Below, piece by piece: positions 35,884 through 45,847 of a stretch of DNA of 47,818 nucleotides. The notes beneath the pieces were generated by a model, which saw only the letters and a program-made list of their open reading frames with translations, was not told the DNA's origin and made no database searches. Within the stretch, counting starts at the first letter, position 1. Each line of letters starts with the position of its first letter. A program made the translations under genes and the position numbers. The stretch comes from Acanthaster planci (Eukaryota > Echinodermata > Asteroidea > Valvatida > Acanthasteridae). The DNA lies in the NCBI RefSeq assembly GCF_001949145.1, contig NW_019091599.1, forward strand, positions 121,232-169,049. The letters are read 5' to 3'.

Positions 35884-37713
35884 CAGGTCACAAGTGTTGG
35901 GCGATTCCAGCATTTTTGAAATCAATTCTGATTCCGTCCAGGAATCGCGATTCCACTCGGAATCAATTCTAATTTCCATCGGCAAAATGAACCTCGTAAA
36001 AAAAGGCACCACGAAGCACAGAGCTATAAAAACGACGCAAAGAAAGGCATCACACGGATCATGAAGGCATGAGTGACTACATGTATTATACCGTAAAAAG
36101 AAACACAGTTTAAGTGTTTGTAATGCAAGTTTTAGAACTTGGAAACTGAACAAAATTCAAGGAAACCAGATGTAGGTCTATGAAGCTCCTGAACCTATAT
36201 TTTGCATAGGCAGCGCCGCGTTAATGACAAAAGAAAACAAATTCACTACCATCAACTTGAAATGCACAGTTTACACTTCATTCAACTACATACAGTTTAG
36301 TCTGGCAGGCAGTCCCAGCAAACATTCAGTTCAAACATTTTATCAACAGGAACGTCGTTGTATTTTTTTATGTCTCACAAAGTCGAAAAGGAAAATCAAC
36401 ATCGTTCAAATTGCTCGCAAAAAATCCCACGCGTCATCACCGGCCGCAGTTGCACCCGAACATATGCGGCAATGCGAATGCTGGTCGACATGTTTTCATA
36501 TTCTACCTTATGTGATCGACTGATTACCAGCTGCAAACATTAACCACGTGGCTGTAGTCCATCCAGTCCCTGGGAACTTTGTGACGGGATGTTGCAGTGT
36601 TACAAAACAGGTATGGAGGAATTTATTTGATCTACATGTATTCACTCATCTCGTCCGCGACCGACACCCACATCAAAGCATTAGTGGTTATCAACAATAC
36701 TCCTCCAAGGCCCTCTGTGGTTACAAGTAGCCGATGGGGACTGGGGAAGATGCACCACAAGACCTGCCGCTTTAAAAAAAAAAGAAAACCACAATAAACT
36801 AGCGCTACGATTCCAACTTCAATATTTTTTTATTTCTACCAATTAAAAAGAGATACTGGAATCACATTTGTTTTTTAAATTTAGCAACAGTACTCAGTCC
36901 AAGAATAGTGATAGTTTGAAACATGATTGGTTTAATGAAGATAGACAATTTTATAAAAAATCCTGAGGGGAAATAAAAAAATACTATGCCCTTAGATTTT
37001 GCACTGTGACCATGTTGAAACTGAAGATGAAACAAAGTACTGATTCTGCTGAGAAAACACACTTTGTATTTACACCATGGTCAGAAAGACATTGGGAAAA
37101 ATATACACATCTGCAATTACCACAAAAAGGCCACAGAGCTTTAAACAGTTTGGTTAACAAAAAGACACAAACACACCGATCTTGTTCATGTTTTATTACA
37201 GATTTCCATTAAAAATGAGAAGGCTGAACAATTACTATGTCACCGCAATGTCATACCGGTAGATGTCATACCAAAAGCAACATACTATGGAATGGATGCG
37301 TGAATACAAACCAACACTGGAGGCTACACATAGAACAATGTCAATGCATTACAATTGGGGCCACTTAACACACTTCACACATCAAGTCTCCCGCTGTGCA
37401 AGTGGTTAGGCCGTGGGGAAAATACGATGTGGCACCATTTGTGGCTTAGCAGACAAAAAAAGCCAATATTACATGGTACCCGAGCCGACGTTGCCTACAG
37501 TTTACTTTGAGCATTTCTTTGAAGACTTGCTCCGAAATTTAGTCGGCGGGCGTTCGGAATCATATGACACTTTCGGGAATCGAATCTCAAAGGAATGGAA
37601 TTGATCAATTCAGGGAATCGATTACTCGAAAAAGTGGAATCACGACTTTGATTCCAATTTTGGAATCGATTCTTCCCAATTCCGAAGTGGATTTGCCCAA
37701 GCCTGCAGGTCAC
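35884..37713. mobile_element. hAT-like non-autonomous transposon with exact 8-bp TSD
   Basis: CAGGTCAC occurs at 35884-35891 and again at 37706-37713, directly outside ends aagtgttgggc (35892) and gcccaagcctg (to 37705). Reverse-complemented, the right end is caggcttgggc, so the ends fit the hAT consensus CAGTGTTGGGC. Both subterminal regions are crowded with GGAATCGATTCC-like words (35900-35985 and 37550-37690), as in hAT transposase-binding regions. Interior frames show no transposase. Length 1,814 bp. Confidence 0.92.
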
Positions 37714-38335
37714 CAGAGTCAGCACAGTGTTGAATGCGATTGGTAAGGCAGGACCAGTGATGTCGCACAGCAGCTCGTGTGAGATGCTGGAATTTACTCT
37801 TGGCAGGACTAAGAGAGGCTTTTGATGCCCATGTGTTGTGAGTACGACGTCTGTTTCTAGTTCGACGTTTGGCTTCCAGTGCTGTAATAGTATGTTGGCA
37901 CTGTTCTGAAACCAGTCTGGTTAATTCTGTGAATGGTGACCAAAGCCAGAGATGGCACTGTCAAACATCGCTGAGCAGAACCTGGACCAGGCCCCTTCAG
38001 GGTCGATAGGCGTGGATGTAGAGCTAAACTTCCCAGAGAGAAGCTGCTGAAACTGGGTGACATGGGAGGGGTCGTGAGTATTGGTAGTGTCAACCGTAGA
38101 CAAAAGTCTTGGCAGTGCGTGGTGGAACCGCAAAGTTTACAACGAACAAGGGTGTGATCTGTATTGCAGTCAGCAGAGTACATACTGCGACAGTGGATGA
38201 TATCTCTCAATTATCTCAGTCTGACTATGATGTGATCGAGTTGGTGCCAATGGTGAGAGGGAGGGTGTCTCCAGGTGACCTTAGAGGGCAACGAGCCTGC
38301 AAAATAAGTGTTAGTAATGCACAAGTTGCATAAAT
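37714..38335 (-). pseudogene. LINE endonuclease C-terminus and linker
   Basis: Minus-strand codons near 38300 read NLCITNTYFAG; near 38225-38270, W-RHP-x-SHHWHQLDHIIVR; near 38150, SADCNTDHTLVRCKL. These are conserved end-of-domain motifs of the apurinic-type endonuclease, the last holding the catalytic Asp-His pair. A stop interrupts the frame after IIVRLR (about 38212) and frames shift near 38130 and 37920. The linker continues to QHCADSGDLQA, where the hAT-like element begins. Confidence 0.85.
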
Positions 38336-38368
38336 ATGATGACATTGGAATGAGCTGCGATTGGACAA
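38325..38368. repeat. Short dispersed repeat, copy 2
   Basis: Matches 32617-32660 and adjoins the broken 5' end of the minus-strand LINE. Confidence 0.6.
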
Positions 38369-38369
38369 T

Positions 38370-40025
38370 CTATAAATAGGCATGCCCACACTCAATTTAT
38401 ATTCACAAACAGGCTTTGCGCAAGAAATCTTGAGCCAAAAAAAGAAAAACACAAGCTTTCGTGGACGGATGAACCAAGGCATTCATCCGTGTTCAGCTGA
38501 TTTGTATACCATGCTGCCCACGTGAGGTTGCTGATCGCCTTGCTTTTTCCACTGTATACGAAAAACGATTGAAACGGATTGCAAACGACATCACTCCATA
38601 GACGTTTACTAGGAATGATATAGTAGTTCAATAATACATGTAGTTGTTTTTTTAAGGTGTGGGAATCCTTGAATATTAAAAATTAAAAGCATTGGGGGCT
38701 TGAAAAAGAATTTAACTAAAAAGAAGTACATGTACATTACATAGCATTTCAACAATCAGCAAAAGATTTGGTTAGAACCCATTTTCTGCACCATGACAAT
38801 AATTTTTTAAGGGGAAAAAATTGTTCGCATCAACTCAAAATTAAATGAAATAGTCGATTATGAAATCGGTAAAAAGTAACAAGTTTTGTAGTCTTGTGTT
38901 TGTATTCATTTTGACCACTTGGCTTTGTGGTGAGGATTTACATGTAACATACACTCGGTGTCAGTTACGTCCACAATAGTTTATCAACACCTTTTTTTTC
39001 TTCCAGATTTAACTCCTTAGAGATTATAAATCCTTTAGTACATGTAGATGGATGACTATGGTCTGTAAACTAAATATACGTACAGCTTATCAGTCGCATT
39101 CTTGGAGATTGTAGTGTTTGTGGACAAGTTTCAAAAATAAAAATAACACTTTTGTTCAAATTGTAACTGAACAAATACAGTTTTCTCATCTTATTTTGTT
39201 TTGAGTCTATTTCAATCCAAACAAAATTAATTCCAATTAAGGGGTCTCCGATAGGGATTACTTTGCACCATACATTGTACATGTATATGTGCACAAAAAT
39301 TTGTCAGCTGAAAAACTGCGTACTGTTACGTATTAAATTTGGCGTCACTGTTACATACATGTACATTTTCACTTTATGTGACAGTCCTCGAAATACATGG
39401 TGCACTGACTAATTATGTGTACACAATCAACATTTAATTGTTTCTGCATTTAAAAGTATTATATTTTTCTTATCTGAAACTATGATGAATGAACTTTTTG
39501 ATAATACTTCTAAATTTCACTATTTTGTCACATTTTATTCCCCAACCTGATGAAATGACCCACATGCATCATTAATATGTTTGCTTTGAGCCCACATCAG
39601 GCATACAATACATGTAGCTACAGAGGTGTTCTACGAACAAATAAAGGTAACAATTAATGATCTTTTGAAATTGTTAACAAATATTACTTTGGGGACAGGA
39701 TCCAAAATACAGAGACTGTTCGCACGCGTTCCCTTCCGTTCTGCACGCCCTCCCGTTCACCCCATTCCGAAGAGCACCTCGGAACGGGTTCCTGTGTTCA
39801 CTTGCATGAGTGATTCAGAGAGTATTGTTATGTTAATTGGCTGTTCCTGTGCCTGCGAGAATGGCAGGGTCACAACAAAGATGCAAAGAACATGCATACA
39901 AGCTGTTCTTGAACCTTGACTGAATAAGTGTCAACAGTGTTTGTTCCGATAAGATTTTTTTTTCCCTCTTATAAACGCTCATTCTGTCTCTTTGATGTAA
40001 CGACTTCCCACATTTTATACATTCT
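38370..40025. other. No gene recognised
   Basis: AT-rich, several tacatgtaca words, no exon or transposon end identified. It may be intron or 3' flank of the minus-strand gene whose exon lies at 42161-42261. Confidence 0.4.
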
Positions 40026-40029
40026 TAAT

Positions 40030-40500
40030 AAAAACCCTCGTGGTCAAGGTTTGGATAATAAAATGTCGAGGAAGAAAGAAATACTACATTTTGACGGGTT
40101 TGGTGCTTGGAATAAGGGGAAAAAATGAGAGTAGGTACAGGAAAAACAAATAAAGACCAAGTCTTGGTTTGGACAGAAAAAAAGCTGAGGAAAGAATTTA
40201 TTTATTTTGATGGGTTGGGATAGATGCTCTGAATAAAAAATGCAGTTGTGCCGGGAAAAAATAAAAACCACAAGTGGTCAAGGTGTGGATAGAAAATAAA
40301 TGCTGAGGATAGGAAGGAATAATTAATATTAGTTGCGGGTTGGCTGCTCCGAATAAAAAAGAGACGTGGTGCAGAAAAAAATTAAAACCTTAGAGAAATG
40401 CCGAGGGGGGAAAGAATTTATATTTTTGGTGGGTTGGGTGTTGGGAAAAGAAATGCTGAGGCGGGCTGTAAATCAAAAAAATGCAACCAAGTCTACTGGA
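40030..40500 (+). repeat. ~115-120-bp tandem repeat, four diverged units
   Basis: Each unit passes through: aaaacc, ggtcaaggt.tggata, aaatg..gagga, gaaagaat.tat.ttt, g.gggttgg.tg, gaataa.aaa, tg.gccgggaaaaa. Units start at about 40028, 40145, 40265 and 40380. Divergence and indels are high. Confidence 0.75.
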
Positions 40501-40504
40501 ACAA

Positions 40505-41615
40505 TTGTTATACATGACGGTCAGTTGGTCAGCTGTCCATCTTTGGTTGGATGAAAGCTCCTCAGAGACTTTATTTGGAATACTCTCCTGATTTTATTCC
40601 CTTGCTACTTTTACTTTTCTCTTGGTCTGAACAATAATGAAAGGCCAGTGAATTTATCCCATAAAAACGGCTCTTCCATAAATACTTTTTTAAAATTTCC
40701 TTTTTTTCCTCAAAGCACTTGACCAGTGTATGGTACTAAAGTGCCATCACCAACTATTACATTCCATGATTTCTCCCATCTACACGAGATGCACAGCTGC
40801 ATTTTCGAGTAAAACAGGAAATGACATTAGGCAGACAACAGACCGCTTGCATTTGTCATCTACATCATTGCCTCCGACTGCAAGCTGTTTTAGATATGTC
40901 TGGATGAAAACTTTTCCATGACAGTAGGGGCCGGAAGTTTAAACGTTTAATCGTTTCAACAAAACAAATTAAATCCGTTAGAGAGATTTTCCAAGACATT
41001 TAAACGGAACTTACTGTTGACGGTTTCACAAAGCTCAATTGACACAATCTGGTTTAATTATTATATTCAAAAGATGCTGTGAAAGTTGACACGTCAGGAA
41101 CTCTCGATAACTCAGGCTTAAAGCTGGTCAGTCTTGTCAAACCCTTAAGTACCGTTCTAAACATTGGACAAAAATATTTGGCTGTTTTAATACTTTTTAA
41201 TATTATGATTTTTAATTGACTTAGATGTCAATACACCAAAAACAGTCTCTGTATTTTTGATACGGTCCTTACTAAATTTGACCTTTCAAGAGAAGATGAT
41301 TCTGAATGGAAATGTAAGTATATATGCTTGAGTACACATGCAGTTTTAAACAAGTTTGTTTAAAAACCAGCGGGGTGCAAGATGCTCAATAATGGACCTC
41401 ACCTTCGACTCAGTCCATCATCCCCAGATCCGGTCTCAAACAATACAGAAACTCTTTCATCACACTTTTATTAACTTTTGCTCTTGACTAGGGTGTTTTT
41501 GAAATCTGCTTTCCTCAAAAATAAAAGGAAATTGTGTACTGTAGAAATTGGAAAATCTATCTTTTTCATATTGCAGTCTTATACCAGTAAATTTCGTCAG
41601 ATTTACAATCGGGTG
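40505..41615. other. No gene recognised
   Basis: No recognisable exon or repeat. One possible donor-like AAG-GTGAGG on the minus strand near 41410 has no convincing acceptor. Confidence 0.4.
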
Positions 41616-41616
41616 C

Positions 41617-41677
41617 ATTAACCCTAACACTCCTCAATCCCTCACCTGTTGGAGGACGGAGGAGTGTTAGGGTTAAT
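41617..41677. repeat. Perfect 19-bp inverted repeat with TTAACCCTAA arms
   Basis: attaaccctaacactcctc (41617-41635) and its exact reverse complement (41659-41677) enclose 23 nt that can pair further (ccctc with ggagg). Ends are TTAA plus CCCTAA, like a minimal piggyBac-type palindrome. Confidence 0.93.
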
Positions 41678-41679
41678 AC

Positions 41680-42154
41680 ATCAAGTCATACACTTACTCT
41701 TAGTTCCTCCCCTTACACAGTTTGACCCCAGTCCGGATTTTAAGTGTGCCATCACTTCAGTTTAAACCTTGAACATAGAGCTACATGTACATGGAACCTT
41801 GGAACCAGAAGGTAACGCGAAACTTTAATGGTCATCTAATGGAAACTTGCAATCAGTGGTGTGTGCACATGTATGGTGACCACTCCTCTTGTACATAACG
41901 TAATCACATTCTTCTACATGTAAGGTGCCTTCATTTTATTATCTTCATCAACCTCATCCTCTGCCAGATTCCACTTTTTTGAGGTGGAACTGTAAACAGG
42001 AGGTTATAAGGTCCTTGAGTTTGGTAGGTTGGAGATTGGGAAGGTGGTGCTCAAGTACTTTTTCTCTTTTTTTTCAATGGTATGGTAAAAAATGAACTTA
42101 ATCACTGTCATCAATTCAGTACATTGATGAAAATTCACTCTTACAGAAACTTTC
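41680..42154. other. Intron-like sequence, nothing recognised
   Basis: Lies just downstream of the QSOX-like exon on its strand and is most simply the following intron. I see no second exon in it. Confidence 0.4.
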
Positions 42155-42160
42155 ACTTAC

Positions 42161-42261
42161 CCTTAATGATGGAAATCCAACATCAACATATTCACTGCAT
42201 ATCTTTGTGTTGTATGGATCAGCACAATTAAGAACTGCTATTCTGGCAACTCTCCACCATC
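42161..42261 (-). CDS. QSOX-like exon (thioredoxin domain), partial gene
   Basis: A 101-nt minus-strand exon. The acceptor is tttttatttcag ending at 42262 and the donor is AGG|GTAAGT with GTAAGT at 42160-42155. After two nucleotides completing a split codon it encodes 33 residues: WWRVARIAVLNCADPYNT then KICSEYVDVGFPSLR. The pattern V-x-NCAD-x3-N-x-x-x-C-x-x-Y-x-V-x-x-FPSLR is that of the second half of the first thioredoxin domain of quiescin sulfhydryl oxidases, including the cis-proline segment. In that family it follows the redox CxxC and supports disulfide formation in secreted proteins. The CxxC exon is not found here. Another secretory-pathway thioredoxin-fold protein is the alternative. 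Repeats at 42.4-44.3 kb would then lie in the upstream intron. Confidence 0.72.
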
Positions 42262-42399
42262 CTGAAATAAAAAGAACAAAAAAAACAAGAAAGAAATGCA
42301 GTGATAGTTTGCTGTCATCAAGCTGCATTTATTTACCTGTTCCCAATCTCAATTGGTCAAAGTTTAAGTTTGTGGCTTTTGTGCAGTTTGCAAAAAAGG

Positions 42400-42840
42400 C
42401 ATTCTTTTTTTCGTTTTTTTTTGGGGGGGGCTTTTTCGCAATTTTGCAAATTTGCATTCTTTCTGTTCTTTTTTTTGTTCTTTCTTCTTCTTCTTCTGAC
42501 CAAAAGCATATGTGATTTGTGCACGTGTCTTCTGCCATCGACTTTGGTCCTTTTACAACTTTGGATCTTCATCAAACTTATATCATTGAAGGACCTTAGT
42601 TCAAAGATGTGCATAGAACAATGATGTCATGATGATGTCATCAAGTGATTTATTATTGATTTGTTAATATTTGATTTTGTAAACGTTTTCCAGGAACTAT
42701 TTTGGTAACTCGGCAATATTTGATTGACATCAAAGTTACACCAAGTATTCCCCATAAATCGAAGATAATACGTAAATAGCTGCATCATGATGACGTCATC
42801 AAGTGATTTATTATTAAATTTTGAATATTCCATTAAATTC
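42400..42840 (+). repeat. Composite-repeat block C, second copy
   Basis: A T-rich/TTC tract (42410-42500), then ttgtgcacgtg, ctttggatcttcatcaaactt, caatgatgtcatgatgatgtcatcaagtgatttattattgattt and TGACGTCA at about 42790. Close to 18.83-19.26 kb in order and sequence. Confidence 0.8.
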
Positions 42841-42844
42841 GGTC

Positions 42845-43335
42845 GAGTAGAATAGTCACTGTCGACATCGTATTTTGTCCAATACTGACGTATCACTTTT
42901 TTCATAACAACATTATGGAAATGTCAAATGTTATTAATTTTGCATGGATTCCACTCTTTGTTTGCTTGAAAAATATGGCTGACACTGATCTGCATGGGGA
43001 CGTATTAAGTCATGAACCCCAAACACGATGGGTGATGAAGTCAATGACAAGACCAGACCCTTAACTTACAGATCTCACATGGCGTATGCCAATTAAAGGC
43101 AAGAATGGTTTCGGAGTGTGTATCATAGAGTATGTCAACTTTCTAGTCAGTTACAAAAAGTGAAATTCAGTTTTTGCAGGAGAGTGCAACAGATGTCATC
43201 GACAGCGGTCCTGCACTCTCTTTCTTAAATTTTGTACACAGAAAATCTGAAATGTGCAGTCAATTATTGTTATGTTAGATATTATGAAAGATTTTTTTTT
43301 TAGAGTGGCAATGCATATTTATGATTATGCAAATA
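42845..43335. other. No gene recognised
   Basis: Spacer between two composite-repeat blocks, presumably intronic to the minus-strand gene. No motif recognised. Confidence 0.4.
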
Positions 43336-43339
43336 AGGG

Positions 43340-44305
43340 GGAGTTTGCAGATCCATGTCAATGGAGAATACACTCTTTAAGGCCCTATACCTCCTGAAGT
43401 ACATGTCCGATTGGGTTCAAATTTTGCAGATATCTTGAAAAGAGAATGCTTTAGAGGAGTTTTGATCTCGTGTGATGATGACGTCATCAGGAGACAAATC
43501 ACATGACATTAAAGGCACACTCTCTAAGGCCCTATATCTCCTGAAGAAGATGTCTGATCGGGTTTAAATCTTGGAGATACATGTATCTTCATAAGCGAGG
43601 GCTTTGGAGAATTATTGCCCTGATGTGATGATGACGTCATCAGGAGAAAAATCATGTGACATTAGATGTGAACTCTTTAAAGCCCTATACATGTATATCC
43701 TGAAGTACACGTCCAATCAGGTTCAAATCTTCCAGATATCTTGAAAACAGAGTGCTTAGGAGAAAAACTGACCTCATGTGATGACGACATCATCAGGAGA
43801 CAAGTCACTTGACATTAAAGTTGCACTCCTTAAAGCCATCTATCTCTTGAAGCAGCAGTCTGATTGGGGTTCTAATCTTGCAGATATCTTGAAAAGGGAA
43901 TGTTCTAGAGGAATATTGACCTTATGTGGTGATAACATCATCAAGAGACAAGTCACATGACATTGAAGGTGCACTCTTTAAAGCCATATATCTTCTGAAG
44001 AAGATGTCCGATCGGGTTCAAATCTTGCAGATATCTTGAAAAGGGAGTGCTTTAGAGGAATATTGACCTTATCTGATGATGACGTCATCAGAAGACAAGT
44101 CATGTGACATTAAAGGTGCACTGCTTAAAGCCCTATATCTCCTGAAGTACATGTTCTATCAGGTTGAAACTTTACTGATAACTTAAAGGAGGGGTGTTAT
44201 ATATGAAAAATGACTTGATGTGATGATGCCTTAGTTGTTCAAATGTACAAAAGAATGAGAAAAAGCCCTCTGTTCTGTTGGCAAACAGACAGATGAGCTC
44301 TAGTT
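43340..44305 (+). repeat. Family A tandem array, six units of ~147-153 bp
   Basis: ctctttaaggccctatacctcctgaag-type landmarks recur at about 43372, 43519, 43672, 43827, 43974 and 44121. Each unit then has (t)gcagatatcttgaaaa, a t.tgatgatgacgtcatcag-type palindrome and a caagtcac.tgacatta word. Perfect TGACGTCA occurs at about 43479, 43631 and 44080. The last unit is the aberrant form also found at 21.11-21.27 kb. Confidence 0.93.
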
Positions 44306-44349
44306 TCTTCTTCTTCTTGTTCCCATTCTTTTGTACACAGTTTCAGTCC

Positions 44350-44578
44350 TTGTGTAGTTGATTAAGTTTTGTTTTGTCTTGTTTTGTCTTGTCCCACGGA
44401 AAGGTACAAAAGCTTGGCTTTACCTTTTTCCTTCATGTTGACATCATTAGATATATACATTGTAAATGTACACTTAAATATAAACTTTTTGTAAATAATC
44501 TGCTTAAACACATATATAAATTATTGTATGAATTGTTATCAAGGATGTCAATGTGAAAATAAATGTCGAATTGAATTG
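44350..44578 (+). mobile_element. Probable LINE 3' tail
   Basis: A non-coding A/T-rich stretch ending aaataaatgtcgaattgaattg, the short terminal repeat style (GAATT-GAATT) of many LINE 3' ends. It abuts the compact gene block and overlaps the end of its last frame, so it probably inserted there. Confidence 0.5.
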
Positions 44579-44661
44579 TCTTTTGGGGTTTTTATACACG
44601 CTGATTTTTGACCAAATAAAACGAATAAATCTTGTTCATCTGATGGTAAATAATCATTCAT
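44548..44661 (-). pseudogene. Truncated start of a fifth gene in the compact block
   Basis: An ATG at 44661 opens a frame starting MNDYLPSDEQDLFVLFGQ, about 28 residues of plausible protein before the LINE-tail-like sequence (from about 44578), and then a stop at 44548. Same strand as the four frames upstream of it, about 120 bp beyond the end of the previous one. I infer an N-terminal fragment cut off by an insertion. No family recognised; the frame is short enough to be chance. Confidence 0.35.
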
Positions 44662-44781
44662 TGTTTTTAAAACGTTTATTTATTTAAGCGACGTAAAATT
44701 AACCTCAGTTATTCGTCAACGTCGACAGACAACCGAGGCTTAAAATAATTCTTAAGTTAATTAATCAGTTCATTCATAAGT

Positions 44782-45583
44782 TTAATCCATCTTGAATTTC
44801 ATGGGCATTTCTGATTCTGATTCTAAATCGTCAAATCCTCTAAATGCTTACAATGCTAATTTATGCTAAATAATGCCGTCATTTCTAATTTTCAACATGG
44901 CGGTTGATACCATATGCCTAACGCTTGAACTGCAAGAGAGCGAACCATGAGTTCCATAATATACGTCTTTGGGATAAATGAACGATTGGGCATCGCATCT
45001 TTTATTTGTAAATTTCTCAATATTGGACGATGTAATGGGTCTCTTTCAGTGGTAAATAACAGAGCGTAAGAATCTTTTTTAACGTATATGCGGTTCCTGT
45101 TGATGTACCCAGGTTTAACCATGTATTTGCCTGATTTTTCTAAGTAGTCTAAATCATGACTGGCTTTGTAAGTGTTAACGCTAATCGACGGTACTTTCGA
45201 CTTTACAGTAGCCTGCTCCTTGATAAACTCGTAAGCTGCCAAATTTATATCATCGAGTATACACATCATGGGCTTTTGTAGTTGATAACAGATTTGACGA
45301 CTGACGATGTTATCGACTGTTTTATCCCGCATACCGTATTTATACTGGGGATTTATGCCGTAACAAGTCGTGTCTGTCATCATAATCAGCAGAAGTTTTT
45401 CTTTGCCGTCGTGATTATAATAAATGGGGGAATAGCAGTGGGATACGTGGGTACCTTCTTTTATCACGGGTTTGAAATAATCAGTCTTCTGGCATCAAAA
45501 GGTCCGTAAACAACATTGGGATCGCTGGTGTTGGCATTGAGTCGCCCGTGGTCATCGGTTATGATGTAAATTTGAGTTGACAT
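44782..45583 (-). pseudogene. Unknown gene of the compact block, frameshifted
   Basis: An ATG at 45583 opens a frame (39 codons, MSTQIYIITDDHGRLN...) that ends at 45464. Just before that stop a second frame continues for about 190 codons to 44892 with uniform, protein-like composition (for example KPMMCILDDINLAAYEFIKE, HRPILRNLQIKDAMPNRS). A third frame, holding two stops, carries an acidic end (FDDLESESEMPMKFKMD) that finishes at 44782. I infer one original gene of about 260 codons broken by two frameshifts and two stops. No signal peptide, membrane segment or catalytic signature is obvious, and I do not recognise the family. It is the largest frame of the minus-strand block. Confidence 0.55.
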
Positions 45584-45681
45584 GCGTCTGATTTTGTATT
45601 TCAGTTCACAATTTTTTTCCCATTTTTTTAAGTGACGGTTAATCGGCCGCTTCTATTACATTTTCATTTTAAATCTCTACT

Positions 45682-45837
45682 CTATTTGAATCTTACTATG
45701 TCAACATCATATTCAATTATCAACCAAATATCATATAAATCAGCATCCAGCTTAGATTCAGCATTAGGTGGTAAATCGTCTGCTCGTTTGTGCCTGGTTC
45801 TTTTGTAACAGCCATGGACAAACACCACATGATCCAT
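45682..45837 (-). CDS. Small hypothetical protein, 51 residues
   Basis: Frame from ATG at 45837 to TAG at 45682, uninterrupted. It starts 10 bp after the stop of the Cys-rich gene. The product begins MDHVVFVHGCYKRTRHKRAD and ends with a hydrophobic/acidic segment (LYDIWLIIEYDVDIVRF). The basic patch near residues 12-19 might bind nucleic acid, but that is only composition. Evidence for reality is the tight spacing, same strand and sensible composition in an AT-rich region; chance cannot be excluded at this length. No family recognised. Confidence 0.45.
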   Translation of the reverse strand: MDHVVFVHGCYKRTRHKRADDLPPNAESKLDADLYDIWLIIEYDVDIVRFK

Positions 45838-45847
45838 TCCTTCTAAT

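Larger units (their letters stand above)
34085..38335 (-). mobile_element. Minus-strand LINE broken by two later insertions
   Basis: LINE coding sequence can be followed right to left: 38335-37706, then 35891-35862, then 35301-34085. The gaps are exactly a hAT-like element (35892-37705) and a TTAA MITE (35298-35864). Endonuclease C-terminus, linker and RT are present; the 5' end and the 3' end are missing. It differs in sequence from the plus-strand LINE at 5.6 kb (YADD rather than FADD box). Confidence 0.88.

Noticed and set aside
36224-36523. 99-codon frame inside the hAT-like element
   Set aside because: No hAT dimerisation or BED-finger motif; not supported as a transposase remnant.
42301-42624. 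Phe/Leu-rich 107-codon frame and its Lys-rich antisense
   Set aside because: Both come from a T-rich/TTC tract of the composite repeat; homopolymer artefact.
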